The notes below the pieces were generated by a model. The model did no database searches, was not told where the DNA came from, and worked only from the letters and a program-made list of their open reading frames with translations. Below are positions 26,092 through 39,578 of a stretch of DNA of 64,000 nucleotides, piece by piece (positions within the stretch are counted from its first letter, which is position 1; each line of letters starts with the position of its first letter). A program made the position numbers and the translations under genes. Source of the stretch: Scylla paramamosain (lineage: Eukaryota > Arthropoda > Malacostraca > Decapoda > Portunidae); the NCBI RefSeq assembly GCF_035594125.1, contig NC_087163.1, positions 10,050,001-10,114,000 on the forward strand. The letters are read 5' to 3'.

Positions 26092-26408
26092 GATGAAGTA
26101 CATGAGACTTACCTAGTCGGTTGAAATGTGCTTCGGATTTTATGAAGCAAATCACCTCTGCCAGAAGAGAGCTTTCACGTGCCCTCCGCTCCCCCCCTAC
26201 ACTTTACAGCGTCACATGATTATTGCAAATAAGTTAGCATGATTTGATTAATTTATTGTCATGTGGGTGGTAGTACACTTTAAAGTCTGGTGGCGTGAAG
26301 CAGCAAAGCGTAACTCGTGTGAAAGCTCTCTTCTGGCAGAGGTGATTTGCTTCATAAAATCCGAAGCACATTTCAACTGGGTAGGTAAATCATGTACTTC
26401 ATCAATTT
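26087..26408. repeat. Foldback palindrome with DIRS-ITR-like arms
   Basis: Arms 26,087-26,178 and 26,319-26,408 are near-perfect inverted repeats (shared TTCGGATTTTATGAAGCAAA, CACCTCTGCCAGAAGAGAGC). The loop is ~140 bp. The arm words CAAATCACCTCTGCCAG and the loop GGTGGCGTGAAGC...AGCGTAAC resemble the left DIRS terminus (CAAATCACTTCTCTGCCAG; TACGCTTTGCTTTTTCACGCCACC at ~21,511-21,534), so it looks like a related but different DIRS end. No coding content. Confidence 0.88.
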
Positions 26409-26933
26409 GACAACACCTCACTATTCACTCATATTTCCTGAAATACAGCCGTAAGATTAACATGAGGCTTCACAATGTCACCGTGAATAAACTTACCAAG
26501 ACTGGCTGCAAGAACCAGCAGAAATATTTTGATGTACAAGGCAATAAGAGGTTGTGAAATATATTGCAGGATAAATATGTGAGTGACGGAGGCAGAGAGT
26601 GAGGTCACAGCGTTGTGCTTGGACCTAGCAAGGGCCACTACGGTCACCACTGTGAGGCTATTTGTTCGATTAAGGTACGAATGACTTCTTTTAATTTGTA
26701 GTATCATATACAATGTAATTAAGAATCATAATATTGCCACGTGAGTGTATAATTTTAAACATGAAAACATAAACACATCTATCAAGAAAGAATAAATCAA
26801 AGGCTTCAGTGCACCAAACTGATACATCAAATATAGCTTTCCCGACGACGATTAGTGACCTGACCTTGACATTCCAGTACCACCCTTCCTCATCTCCCTT
26901 CTGTCGTACCTCCTGACGTACGTACGTACATAT

Positions 26934-27005
<72 letters not shown>

Positions 27006-27120
27006 ATTGAACCCCGGCACTGAAAGAAAATGTATATTTATGGAAAAGAAAATATATATTTATGGAATAATGATAAGAATGGATGGTGGAAGTTTATGTA
27101 CATAACAGACATGTACATAC
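26409..27120. other. No gene; contains (GT)n
   Basis: Anonymous sequence with (GT)n at about 26,936-27,001. No element motif seen. Confidence 0.6.
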
Positions 27121-27493
<373 letters not shown>

Positions 27494-27930
27494 AGAGGTC
27501 GCAGGGTAAGGACGTGTCCCCAGGTCGCTCCTTAACTGAGCTTGCACGTTGTCTCATCTCATCTACAGTCAGCGTGCTCCGGTACCCTCCACATACCAGC
27601 ACACCAATACGACATTTAAAAGTGACTGATAATAATGTACAGTGCAGTGACGGAGATTCAGTGCTGTAACAGTGAATAGTGTTGTGAGGTCGCAAGGGTT
27701 ATTGCGACGATACTCTCCAACAACGTGATCTCATCTCATCTGCAGTCGGCGCCCTCCCACCTGCCAGCACACCAACACGTGACGTATAAGTGTACGGAGT
27801 GTATAAGGAGCAATTAACTCCGGCGCCGAGACCCTGGCCTGACCTAACTGACCTGACCGCACCCAACCCATCCCTAGCATCTACCACTGCAGCTGTCACC
27901 ACTACTACCACCTGCTGAAACTGCACAGAA

Positions 27931-29148
27931 ATGGCGGATCACAGGCCCATCAAGAGGCGAGACCTTCCCGGGTATTGCCCTCAGAAGTGGTGTGCTGTCT
28001 GTGGGAAGGCTGCAGTCAAGAATGCACCTTATGTTATATGCGAAGGCAGAAATTACTGCCCCAATGTCTGCCACTCATCCTTCCTCGGAGACTACACATG
28101 TGAAGACGCTGTAGTTTACCTCCCTCTAGATCCTAACGAAAATGCTCCCACCACGCTTGCCGCCCCCAACGAAAGCGACGATGGTGGCGATGCAGACGCA
28201 CACGAGCGGCAGCACTACAGGGAGATGGATAAGGAGGATTTCATCTCTTACACTCTACGCCTACAGAAGGAGGTAACAAACAAAAATAAAATAATTCGGT
28301 CCCTCACGCTACAAAGGGACTGGATTCTCGAAAAACAGACACACGTGGCTGAACTCCATGAGCTCATGGAGGTCCTCACGGAGTGCAAGAAAGCAGACGC
28401 GAGAGTCTCCAGCAGTTCTATTGCGACTACTGCTACTCCCTCCTCTATCCTGAAGACCTGGGAGAAGGTGTGTGCCTCCTCGGACCACTGGAGGCAGTGG
28501 TGGCAATCTGGAAGGCCTAAGCCTCTCATAGGAGTAGCGGACGCCTTCACCACAGCGGCCGCACACCCCACCACCGCCACCACCACCACAGCCTCAGGTA
28601 GCACCAACACCACCATTACCACCAATAACAATAGCAGCAGCAACAGTAACAAAAACAGCAGCAACAACAACAACAGTAACAGTAACGATAACAACAGCAA
28701 CAACAGCAGTAGTAGTAGTAGCAGCAGCAGGAACAACAACAGCAGGAGAAACAGCAGCAGTACTACCAGCAGCAACAGCAGTAGTAGCAGCAGCAGCAAC
28801 AGTAGCACCAGCAGCAGCAGCAGCAGTAGTAACAACAACAACAGCAACAATAATAGCGATAGGAGCAACAACAACAAAAATAATAATGGAAGCAGGAAGA
28901 AGACCCAGCGACAGCGACGCTGCCAGCCGCGGGCACGAAGTCGCCCCAACACACCTGACCAGCGACCTGTCCCTCCTCCTCGCATGACTCAGCCACAGGC
29001 ATCTGCGTATCCAGTGAGGCACAGGGGAGAGCAAAGGGTCCGATGCGACTACTGCTTCCGCCCCGGCCACACAGCTGAGATGTGCTACAGCCCCGCTGCT
29101 GACGAACGCCAGGAACAAAGGCAGGAAAGAATGTTCATGAGGGTTTAG
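27931..29148 (+). CDS. LINE ORF1 protein, element A (zinc finger, Asn/Ser tract, CCHC)
   Basis: 405 residues from ATG (same MADHRPIKRRDL start as element B). Residues ~20-55 hold a Cys-rich PHD/RING-like finger (WCAVCGKAAV, NYCPNVCHSSF). Element B has two more ligands and ~20 more residues here, so the finger in A is damaged (Cys to Phe and a deletion). Residues ~90-150 are charged and helix-prone. WRQWWQSGRPKPL near residue 188 is conserved with element E. A long Asn/Ser/Thr tract (~210-325) comes from AAC/AGC/AGT repeats. A retroviral-type knuckle CDYCFRPGHTAEMC lies near the C-terminus. Likely an RNA-binding nucleocapsid-like protein; the frame is open but probably not fully functional. 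Confidence 0.85.
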   Translation: MADHRPIKRRDLPGYCPQKWCAVCGKAAVKNAPYVICEGRNYCPNVCHSSFLGDYTCEDAVVYLPLDPNENAPTTLAAPNESDDGGDADAHERQHYREMDKEDFISYTLRLQKEVTNKNKIIRSLTLQRDWILEKQTHVAELHELMEVLTECKKADARVSSSSIATTATPSSILKTWEKVCASSDHWRQWWQSGRPKPLIGVADAFTTAAAHPTTATTTTASGSTNTTITTNNNSSSNSNKNSSNNNNSNSNDNNSNNSSSSSSSSRNNNSRRNSSSTTSSNSSSSSSSNSSTSSSSSSSNNNNSNNNSDRSNNNKNNNGSRKKTQRQRRCQPRARSRPNTPDQRPVPPPRMTQPQASAYPVRHRGEQRVRCDYCFRPGHTAEMCYSPAADERQEQRQERMFMRV

Positions 29149-29349
29149 CGCGGCAACAACTTCCTCACCCCCAGCAGCCCTTTCAGGCCCCCCTCCAGCC
29201 TTCCTGGCAACCACAACCCGGTCACTACCCCAGCTGGAATCTCTCCTCGTGGCAGTGCTGACACTAATGCGTCTCGCCTCACCACCATACCTCACTCCCA
29301 AGCCAACGCGAGGAGGCAAGGGAACAGACGCCCCAGCTGTCACCTGACC

Positions 29350-31256
29350 GTGGTCACCGCCAACGTGAGAGGACTCTGCACCAATGTAGGTGACCTTAGC
29401 CACAATTTCGTACTGAGACATAGTGCTGACATTGTCGCAGTAACAGAAACGTGGCTGAGTGACGAGGTGGAGCCGACGTTCGGCAAAATATCTGGCTACT
29501 CCCTGTGGGTGAGAATGGACCGAGAAAATAGAGCAGGCGGAGGTGTCGCTGCCTGTTTTAAGGACGGCCTCCAAATACAGGACCTTCAGGTAGCCGTGTC
29601 ACACCTGATGGAGGCACTGTTCTTCAGGGTGGTACTTGCAGACAACAGTGGGCTTCTCCTCTGTGTCATGTACCGCCCGCCGAGACAAGGACGAGCCCCG
29701 CTAGACTTCCTGACGGAGGAACTCGACATCCTGCTTCAGCGTCACAAGTGTTCCCATGTGATGATAGTGGAAGACCTGAACTTCCACATGGAGCAGGATG
29801 CCTTCAGTAATTTCCGTGCGGTGGATGTGGGTAAAGCCACAGGCCCGGATGACGTCAGCCCAAGGCTCCTCAAGCACTGCGCTAGAGAGCTGTCAGCTCC
29901 CCTCACCACCTTCTTCACAACTTGCCTGAGGGAGAATAAGTGGCCCTCAGTATGGAAGGAAGCGCGTGTGGTCCCGGTCCACAAGAAAACTCAAGATTTG
30001 AGCCCAGCAACTACAGACCCATCTTCCTGCTCTCAGTGGTGGGCAAGTTGCTGGAGAACCACCTCCTCTCAGACAGGCAGTTTGGTTTCATACCTGGCAG
30101 ATCCATCGCAGACCTTCTCCTTATCCTCTCCAAGGACTGGCAAGACGCCCTTGAAGAAGGCCTGGACGCCCTTGTGGTGGCCCTGGACATTGCTGGGGCT
30201 TTTGACAGGGTCTGCCACGCGGGGCTCATTGAAAAGCTTCGCGCCAAGGGTGTCCAAGGTGACCTGCTAATGCTGCTCGAAGATTACCTCCAGCGTAGGA
30301 CCCTTCAGGTAGTAGTCAACGGGCAGTCATCAAGACCTTCACCTGTCCGGGCCTCAGTTCCACAAGGCTCCGTCTTGGGCCCAGTCCTATGGAACATGTA
30401 CATCGACGACCTCCTCCGGCAGTTGTCATCTGTGGCAGCATACATCAACGACTGCACACTCTCCCGCTCCTACTGCCGCCTCGACAGTCAGCGTGCCGTC
30501 ACTGAGCTGAACAGGCAGCTCGGACTGGTGGAGCAGTGGGGAAAGATGTGGCAGGTTAACTTCGCTCCTGAGAAGACGCAGGCGATGGTCATCTCGCGGT
30601 CCCCAGGTACCTCACATGCAGTCTCAGGACAGCTGCGTTTTGGAGGCAAGAGTCTGCCACTTCAGGATTACATCAAGATCCTGGGCGTGTCTCTGGACCG
30701 CGGCCTACGTTTCGATCACCACATCGCTGTCGTCGCCCGCCAGACCTCTCTCCGAGTCTCTGCCCTGCGCAGGATGGCGAACACCCTCGATCCACGGGGC
30801 ATCCTCACGCTATACAGGGCACAGATACGCCCATGTATGGAGTACGGTGCCCTGTCCTGGATGTCGAGTGCCGCCACCCACATGCAGAGACTGGATGCTG
30901 TGCAGCGGCGAGCCCTGCGCTTGGTGGCCACCGATGAGGATCAACAGCACCCACCACCAGTAACGTCACTGGAGCACCGCCGGGACGTGTCGGCACCAGT
31001 GGTGTGCCACAAAACTCAGGTGAAGAGGGTCCCTCACCTTGACCCCCTGAGGCTGCTGCCACACACAGTGCAGAGCTGCACCAGAGCAGCAGCCAGTAGC
31101 GACGAGCTAGTGAAGGTGCCTCGATCTCGCTCTAGCCAACACAAGCGTACCTACACAGCCAGGACTTCGCGGCTGTGGAACATGTTCACGGTGGCCACAC
31201 CCCAAGTGCAGGACGTCCACGCACCAGGTGAAGCTGGCAGCCCACAGCTGGCGTAG
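29350..31256 (+). pseudogene. LINE ORF2 (endonuclease-RT), element A
   Basis: APE-type endonuclease start: TVVTANVRGLCTNVGDL, VAVTETWLSDEVEP (catalytic Glu), GGGVAACFKDGL, MIVEDLNFHMEQDAF. At ~29,814 a deletion joins this in frame to the RT linker (AVDVGKATGPDDVSPRLLK). A 1-bp loss in an A run (~29,985) shifts frame; RT continues from 29,940 to 31,256 with LSDRQFGFIPGRSIADLL, motif A LDIAGAFDRVCH, SVPQGSVLGPVLWN. The active site reads YIND, not YxDD, so polymerase activity is lost. The C-terminus is also shifted after VATPQVQD. Confidence 0.93.
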
Positions 31257-31435
31257 CACGCACCTGTCCCCACTGGCGCTTTAAATTTTTATTATTTTAT
31301 TGTATTATTGTATTAGCATTATTATCTTTATGTTAATTATGTATAGTGTTATTCCTGTAAATAACACTATCATAGGCTTTTTAGGTAATTCCATACTCAA
31401 CGTGGAATTTTAAGCCTTTCTGTAAATATTTGTTT

Positions 31436-32408
<973 letters not shown>

Positions 32409-34131
32409 TAAACAGACCACACCGTCGCCGATGTTCAGGTGACACGTGGACAGGTGGAGCGGCTAATGAGGGAAGTAGAGGAGAACAAAGCCACCGGCCC
32501 GGACGACATCAGCCCGCGGCTCCTCAAACGCTGCGCCAGTGAGCTGTCAGGTCCTCTCACCAGCGTCTTCAGGGCCTGTCTGATGGAGCACAGGTGGCCC
32601 TCTATATGGAAGGAGGCGCGAGTGGTACCAGCCTACAAGAAGAACTCAAAGTCTGAGCCCAGCAACTATAGAGCCATCTCGCTGCTCTCCGTGGTGGGCA
32701 AGTTGCTGGAGCAGGTAGTGGCAGGTGTCATCTGTCATCACCTGAGTGAGCACCACTTCCTCTCAGACAGGCAGTTCGGCTTCCGGCCTGGCCTCTCAAC
32801 ACCGGACTTCCTCACCCTCCTCTCCCAAGGCTGGCAGGATGCCCTGGACGAAGGTCTGGGTACTCTTGTGGTGACCCTGGACATTGCTGGAGCCTTTGAT
32901 AAGGTCTGGCACGCGGGGCTTGTAAAAAAGCTTTGCGCCAATGGTATCCAGGGCAACCTCCTTGCACTGCTCGAGGACTACGTCCAGGGGAGAACCCTCC
33001 GGGTAGTCATCAATGGACAGGCATCCCAGCCGTTACCTATACAGGCCTCAGTTCCACAGGGCTCAGTGTTAGGCCCGATCCTGTGGAACATATACATCAA
33101 TGACCTCTTGCGGCAAATACCGACTCTGCTTGCATACGCCGACGACTGCAGTCTCTCCCGCTCCTACTACCGCTTCGACAGTCAGCGAGCCGTTAGAGAG
33201 CTAAACAGGCAGCTCAGGCTGGTGATGGAGTGGGGAGAGGCGTGGCAAGTCAGCTTCGCTCCAGAAAAGACGCAGGCCATGGTCGTCTCACGGTCCCCAG
33301 TTGCCTCCCCAGCCGTCTCAGGCTGTCTGAGTTTGGAGGCCAGACACTTCCCCTCCAGGAACACGTCAAGTTGCTGGGAGTGACAGTGGACTGTGGCCTG
33401 CGCTTTGACCGCCATGTTGGTGCTGTTGCCCACCAGGCCTCTCAGCGAGTCTCTGCAGTGTGTTGGATGTCGGGAAACCTCGACTCCCGGGGCATCCTCA
33501 CACTGTACAAGGCTCAGATACGGCCTTGCATGGAGTACAGTACCTTCTGGATGTCGAGTGCCCCCACCCACTTGCAGAGACTGGATGCTGTACAACGACG
33601 TGCCCTGCGCTTGGTGGGGATGGACGGACAGCAGCAGCAGCAACAGCAGCGGCAGCAGGAGGAGCAGACCGGAGTCACGTCACTGGAGCATCGGCGGGAC
33701 GTGTCAGCGCTGGTGGTCCAGCACAAGGCCCGGGTTCTGGAGGTCCCTCATCTCAGCTCGCTAAGGCTCCCACCACGAGCTATCCAGAGGGAGTCCAGGA
33801 CCACCACCTCCAGTGACATGCTGGTGCAAGTGCCTCGATCTTACTCGAGGCAGCACCAGCGCTCTTACACAGCCAGAACCTTCAGACTGTGTTTACGGCA
33901 GCCACGAGTGATACACAGACAATGACACTCCAGCAAGTGAAAGTGGCTGCACACAGGTGGCGTAAAACACAAACTCCCACACTAGTGCTGTGTTAATCAT
34001 GTGTATATATAGTAGGATGAGTTCGCTTTTGTATATATTTTCTTCTTTACATTTAAGTATAGAGTCTTCAAATAACAGCATAAAAAACGTGTTGTTTTAA
34101 GCCTGATGTAAATTTTTGTTTAAATAAAAAA
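32409..34131 (+). mobile_element. (GA)n-embedded LINE, element C (5'-truncated)
   Basis: Begins within the linker just before RT (collinear with element D from ~40,812) and ends TTGTTTAAATAAAAAAAAAG running into GA. Same family as D: the 3' UTRs are nearly identical. Truncated at its 5' end by the (GA)n boundary. Confidence 0.92.
32439..33925 (+). pseudogene. RT domain of element C
   Basis: From 32,439 the frame has KATGPDDISPRLLKRCASEL, LSDRQFGFRPGLSTPDFL, motif A LDIAGAFDKVWHAG, SVPQGSVLGPILWNIYINDL and an intact catalytic YADD (LAYADDCSLSRS). A 1-bp loss near 33,331 in TTTTGGAGG shifts frame; the C-terminal part continues from ~33,335 to 33,925 (LDSRGILTLYKAQIRPCMEY, polyglutamine at ~33,630, SLEHRRDVSALVVQHKARV). 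The end, RLCLRQPRVIHRQ, is out of register with the usual RLWNVFT ending and is identical in D. Confidence 0.92.
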
Positions 34132-34310
34132 AAAGAGAGAGAGAGAAAAGAAAGATAAAAGAAAAAGAGAGAGAAAAGAAAAGAGAGAAAAAAAGAGAGA
34201 GAAAAGAAAAGAGAGAGAGAGAAAAGAAAAGAGAAAGAGAGAAAGAGAGAGAAAAGAAAAGAGAGAAAGAGAAAGGAAAAGAGAGAGAAAAGAAAAGAGA
34301 GAAAAAGAGT
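34132..34310. repeat. GA-rich spacer between elements C and B
   Basis: Interrupted GA/GAAAA repeats; few long pure GA runs. Ends directly at the TCAGAGGTCG start of element B. Confidence 0.95.
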
Positions 34311-34900
34311 CATGTCAGAGGTCGCAGGGTGAGGACGTGTCGCTCCTTAACTGAGCTTGCACGTTGTCTCATCTCATCTACAGTCAGCGTGCTCCGGTAC
34401 CCTCCAGATACCAGCACACCAATACATTTAAAAGTGACGGATAATAATGTACAGTGCAGTGACGGAGATTCAGTGCTGTAACAGTGAACAGTGTTGTGAG
34501 GCCGCAAGGGTTATTGTGACGATACTCTCCAACAACGTGATCTCATCTCATCTGCAGTCGGCGCCCTCCCACCTGCCAGCACACCAACGCGTGACGTATA
34601 AGTGTACAGTGCAGTGAAGGAGATACAGTGTTGTGACAGTGTACAGTGCTGTGCGGATATAGGGGTTACTGTGACGAGTCCTGTCTCCATACCACTCTCA
34701 CTACCGCCATCCTTACACAAAGGAAGGAAATCCCCTGGGAAATTAACCCCAAGCTGCACCCACACTTCCTCCTTCCGAAGCAATTAACTCCGGCGCCGAG
34801 ACCCTGGCCTGACCTGACTGACCTGACCGCATCCAACCCATCCCCAGCATCTACCACTGCAGCTGTCACCACTACTACCACCTGCTGAAACTGCATAGAA

Positions 34901-36045
34901 ATGGCGGATCACAGGCCCATCAAGAGGCGAGACCTTCCCGGGTATTGCCCTCAGAAGTGGTGTGCTGTCTGTGGGAAGGCTGCAGTCAAGAATGCACCTT
35001 ATGTTATATGCGAAGGCAGAAATGACTGCCCCAATGTCTGCAACTCATCCTGCCTCGGCGACCATGTCTACACATGTGAGGACACGCAGGAACTACGGAG
35101 GTTATGGAGCATTGAAGACGCTGTAGTTTACCTCCCTCTAGATCCTAACGAAAATAATCCCACCACGCTTGCCGCCCCCAACAAAAGCGACGATGGTGGC
35201 GATGCAGACGCAGACGTAGATGTGGACAAGCGGCAGCACTACAGGGAGATGAATAAGGAGGATCTCATCTCTTACACTCTACGCCTACAGACACACATGG
35301 CTGAACTCCATGAGCTCATGGAGGTCCTCACGGAGTGCAAGAAAGCAGACGCGAGAGTCTCCAGCAGTTCTATTGCGACTACTGCTACTCCCTCCTCTAT
35401 CCTGAAGACCTGGGAGAAGGTGTGTGCCTCCTCGGACCATTGGAGGCAGTGGTGGCAATCTGGGAGACCTAAGCCTCTCATAAGAGTAGCGGACGCTTTC
35501 ACCACAGCGGCCGCACCCCCCACCACCGCCACCACCACCACAGCCTCAGGTAGCACCAACACCACCATTACCACCAATAACAATAGCAGCAGCAACAGTA
35601 ACAAAAACAGCAGCAACAACAACAACAGTAACAGTAACGACAACAACAACAACAACAGCAGTAGTAGTAGTAGCAGCAGCAGCAACAACTACAGCAGGAG
35701 AAACAGCAGCAGTACTATCAGCAGCAACAGCAGTAGTAGCAGCAGCAGCAGCAGTAGTAAAAACAACAGCAACAATAATAGCGATAATTGCTTCTTGGAA
35801 GCAAGAAGAAGACCCGCGGCCAGCGGCGGGCACGAAGTCACCCCAACACACCTGACCGGCGACCTGTCCCTCCTCCTCGCATGACTCAGCCACAGACATC
35901 TGCGTACCCAGTGAGGCACAGGGGAGAGCAAAGGGTCCGATGCGACTACTGCTTCCGCCCCGGCCACACAGCTGAGATGTGCTACAGCCCCGCTGCTGAT
36001 GAACGTCAGGAACAAAGGCAGGAAAGAATGTTCATGAGGGTTTAG
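34901..36045 (+). pseudogene. LINE ORF1, element B
   Basis: Starts MADHRPIKRRDL. The Cys-rich finger is more complete than in A: CAVCGKAAV, CEGRNDCPNVCNSSCLGD, HVYTCEDTQELRRLW. Conserved WRQWWQSGRPKPL, then the microsatellite-encoded Asn/Ser tract (35,570-35,790). A frameshift just after the tract (~35,785-35,800) puts the C-terminus (35,788-36,045, with CDYCFRPGHTAEMC) in another frame. The first frame ends at 35,884. Confidence 0.9.
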
Positions 36046-36246
36046 CGCGGCAACAACTTCCCCACCCACAGCAGCCCTTTCAGGCCCCCCTCCAGCTTTC
36101 CTGGCAGCCACAACGCGGTCACTACCCCAGCTGGAATCTCTCCTCGTGGCAGTGCTGACACTAATGCGTCTCGTCTCACCACCATACCTCACTCCCAAGC
36201 CAACGCGAGGAGGCAAGGGAACAGACGCCCCAGCTGTCACCTGACC

Positions 36247-39035
36247 GTGGTCACCGCCAACGTGAGAGGACTCTGTACCAATGTAGGCGACCTTAGCCAC
36301 AATTTCGTGCTGAGACATAGTGCTGACATTGTCGTAGTAACAGAAACGTGGCTGAGTGACGAGGTGGAGCCGACGTTCGGCAAAATATCAGGCTACTCTC
36401 TGAGGGTGAGGATGGACCGAGAAAATAGAGCAGGCGGAGGTGTCGCTGCCTGTTTTAAGGACGGCCTCCAAACACAGGAACTTGAGGTAGCCGTGCCACA
36501 CCTGATGGAGCACTGTTCTTCAGGGTGGTACTTTCAGACAACAGTGGGCTTCTTCTCTGTGTCATGTACAGCCCCTCGAGACAAGGACGAACCCCGCTAG
36601 ACTTCCTGACGGAGGAACTCGACACCCTGCTTCAGTGTCACAAATATTCCCATGTGATGGTAGTGAAAGACCTGAACTTCCACATGGAGCAGGATGCCTT
36701 CAGTAATTTCCTGGATGTTCAGGGCCTAACCAACCATGTCACCTTCCCTACACACGAGCGGGGAGGGCTGCTGGATACTGTGGTGACAGAATTACTCGTA
36801 CCCGAAGCCAGCATCTGCTGCCAGCAGCTAGGACCAGTGGGCAGCTCAGACCACTTTGCTGTGCTGTCTCAGGTCGAGCTGCAAACGGCGAGGGAAGACG
36901 CTATCCCGCGTACCGTCTGGCTTTGGAACAGGGCGGACTGGCCATCCATGAAGTAGGACATGAAGAACACGGACTGGGAGTCCCTTCTAATGGGAGATGC
37001 TGAGACCAAGGCACGCACCCTCATCACCAGGCTCCTTGCCCTCCAACAGCAGCATGTGCCCAGCCGAGTATATCTCTCCAGGCCTGGTGATCCCGCCTGG
37101 TTTGGTTTTCGCTGCAGAGCATCTGCCGAGGCCAAGCATGCTGCCTGGGTGAGGTACAAGCGACACCCGTCACGCAGGAACAAGACGCTGCACCGGGAGG
37201 TGTGTAAGAGGATGACGTCCATCTGCAGATGGGGGAGGACAGACAGCTAAGCTCAGTGGCCCAGGTGTTGGCAACAAGACCTGGTGGAATCTGGTGAAGG
37301 AGCAGCAAGGAGCATGTCACCGCGAGACTCTTCCTCCACTCACCAGACCTAACGGATCCACCACCACGAGCAGTGCAGACAAGGCCACACTCCTTGCCGA
37401 GCTTTTCGCCAACAAGATGAAGGTTGATGACTCGGCACGACCTGTACCACAGCTGGCCCCGGAAACTGATTGCACTGTCACCACTGTCTTGGTGACGGCA
37501 GAGCAGGTTGAGCGGCTACTCGGTGCTGTGGATGTGGGTAAAGCCACAGGCCCGGATGACATCAGCCCAAGGCTTCTCAAGCACTGCGCTAGAGAGCTGT
37601 CAGCCCCCTCTCACCACCGTCTTCACATCTTGCCTGAAGGAGAAGAAGTGGCCCTCAGTATGGAAGGAAGCGCGTGTGGTCCCGGTCCACAAGAAAAAAC
37701 TCAAGGTCTGAGCCCAGCAACTACAGACCCATCTTCCTGCTCTCAGTGGTGGGCAAGTTGCTGGAGCAAATAAGGGTTGCTGCCATCTGCCAACACCTGA
37801 CCGAAAACCACCTCCTCTCAGACAGGCAGTTTGGCTTCAGGCCTGGCAGATCCATCGCATACCTTCTCCTTATCCTCTCCAAGGACTGGCAAGACGCCCT
37901 GGAAGAAGGCCTGGACACCCTTGTGGTGGGCCTGGACATTGCTGGGGCTTTTGACACGGTTTGGCACGCGGGGCTCATTGAAAAGCTTCGCGCCAAGGGT
38001 GTCCAAGGTGACCTGCTAATGCTGCTCGAAGATTACCTCCAGCGTAGGACCCTTCAGGTAGTAGTCAACAGGCAGTCATCAAGACCTTCACCTGTCCGGG
38101 CCTCAGTTCCACAAGGCTCCGTCTTGGGCCCAGTCCTATGGAACATGTACATCGACGACCTCCTCCGGCAGCTGTCATCTGTGGCAGCATACACCGACGA
38201 CTGCACACTCTCCCGCTCCTACTGCCGTCTCGACAGTCAGCGTGCCGTCACTGAGCTGAACAGGCAGCTCGGACTGGTGGAGCAGTGGGGAAAGATGTGG
38301 CAGGTTAACTTCGCTCCTGAGAAGACGCAGGCGGTGGTCATCTCGCGGTCCCCAGGTGCCTCACATGCAGTCTCAGGACAGCTGCGTTTTGGAGGCAAGA
38401 GTCTGCCACTTCAGGATTACATCAAGATCCTGGGCGTGTCTGTGGACCGCGGCCTACGTTTCGATCACCACATCGCTATCGTCGCCTGCCAGACCTCTCT
38501 CCGAGTCTCTGCCCTGCGCAGGATGGCGAACACCCTCGATCCACGGGGCATCCTCACGCTATACAGGACACAGATACGCCCATGTATGGAGTACGGTGCC
38601 CTGTCCTGGATGTCGAGTGCCGCCACCCACATGCAGAGACTGGATGCTGTGCAGCGGCGAGCCCTGCGCTTGGTGACCACTGACGAGGACCAACAGCACC
38701 CACCACCAGTAACGTCACTGGAGCACCGCCGGGACATGTCGGCACTAGTGGTGTGCCACAAAACTCAGGTGCAGAGGGTCCCTCACCTTGACCCCCTGAG
38801 GCTGCTGCCACACACAGTGCAGAGGTGCACCAGAGCTGCGGCCAGTAGCGACGAGCTAGTGAAGGTGCCTCGATCTCGCTCTAGCCAACACCAGCGCACC
38901 TACACAGCCAGGACTTCACGGCTGTGGAACATGTTCACGGTGGCCACGCCCCAAGTGCAGGACATGTCCACACACCAGGTGAAGCTGGCAGCCCACAGCT
39001 GGCGTAGCACGCACCTGTCCCCACTGGAGCTTTAA
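36247..39035 (+). pseudogene. LINE ORF2 (endonuclease-RT), element B
   Basis: Endonuclease: TVVTANVRGLCTNVGDL, VVVTETWLSDEVEP, DLNFHMEQDAFSNF, GSSDHFAVLSQVEL (SDH motif). Frameshift near 36,510-36,530; TAG at ~36,955. Spacer with CRASAEAKHAAWVRYKRH, then shifts near 37,245 and 37,605. RT: KATGPDDISPRLLKHCAREL, a +1 at the A run (~37,690), LSDRQFGFRPGRSIAYLL, motif A LDIAGAFDTVWHAG, catalytic YTDD, then an open frame to 39,035 (QIRPCMEYGALSWMSS, FTVATPQVQDMSTHQVKLAA). The final ~450 codons are open. Confidence 0.93.
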
Positions 39036-39178
39036 ATTTTTATTGTATTATTGTATTAGTATTATTTTCTTTATGTTAAGTATGTATAGTGTTATTCCTG
39101 TAAATAATACTATCATAGGGTTTTTAAATAATTCCATACTCAACGTGAAATTTTAAGCCTTTCTGTAAATATTTGTTT

Positions 39179-39181
<3 letters not shown>

Positions 39182-39254
<73 letters not shown>
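39182..39254. repeat. (GA)n between elements B and D
   Basis: Pure GA, 73 bp; on one side the A-rich tail of B, on the other truncated D. Confidence 0.97.
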
Positions 39255-39256
<2 letters not shown>

Positions 39257-39258
<2 letters not shown>

Positions 39259-39490
39259 CTACTGCTCCCGCCTCGGACACACATCCAAGGTGTGTTACAG
39301 TCACACTGCTGATATAAGGCAGGAAACGATTCTTAGAAGGGTCTTTATAGAAGGTTGGAGAAAAGAGTTAAATCCTTACCCTCAGCTACCCTTTCGAGAC
39401 TCCCCTCTCCACCCCTGCCCACCATCATGGCAACCACAACCCAGGCAACACCACGACTGGAGCCCACTCATGTGGCAGGAAAGGCAGTAA
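39257..39490 (+). pseudogene. ORF1 C-terminal remnant, element D
   Basis: The frame opening out of the GA tract reads DYCSRLGHTSKVCYSH, the CCHC knuckle minus its first Cys, then IRQETILRRVFIEGWRKEL. It aligns with the C-termini of ORF1 in A, B and E. Confidence 0.85.
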
Positions 39491-39578
39491 CGCGCCTCCC
39501 CCTGCCAAGGTAGCCCAAAGTCAAACTAGCACCAAGGAAAAACAAAAGACTGGCCACCTCAGCCGACACCTGACTGTT

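Larger units (their letters stand above)
34311..39181 (+). mobile_element. (GA)n-embedded LINE, element B (full length)
   Basis: About 4.87 kb, the best structural reference for this family: leader from GTCAGAGGTCGCAGGGTGAG, ORF1 at 34,901, ORF2 from ~36,247, 3' UTR with TTTGTTTAAAAAG into GA. Retains the endonuclease-RT spacer deleted in A. ORFs carry several indels and a stop. Confidence 0.93.

Noticed and set aside
28248..29574. Long minus-strand frames opposite ORF1 of element A (and at 35,272-36,318 opposite element B)
   Set aside because: Antisense shadows of the Asn/Ser repeat and endonuclease coding strand; no domain of their own.
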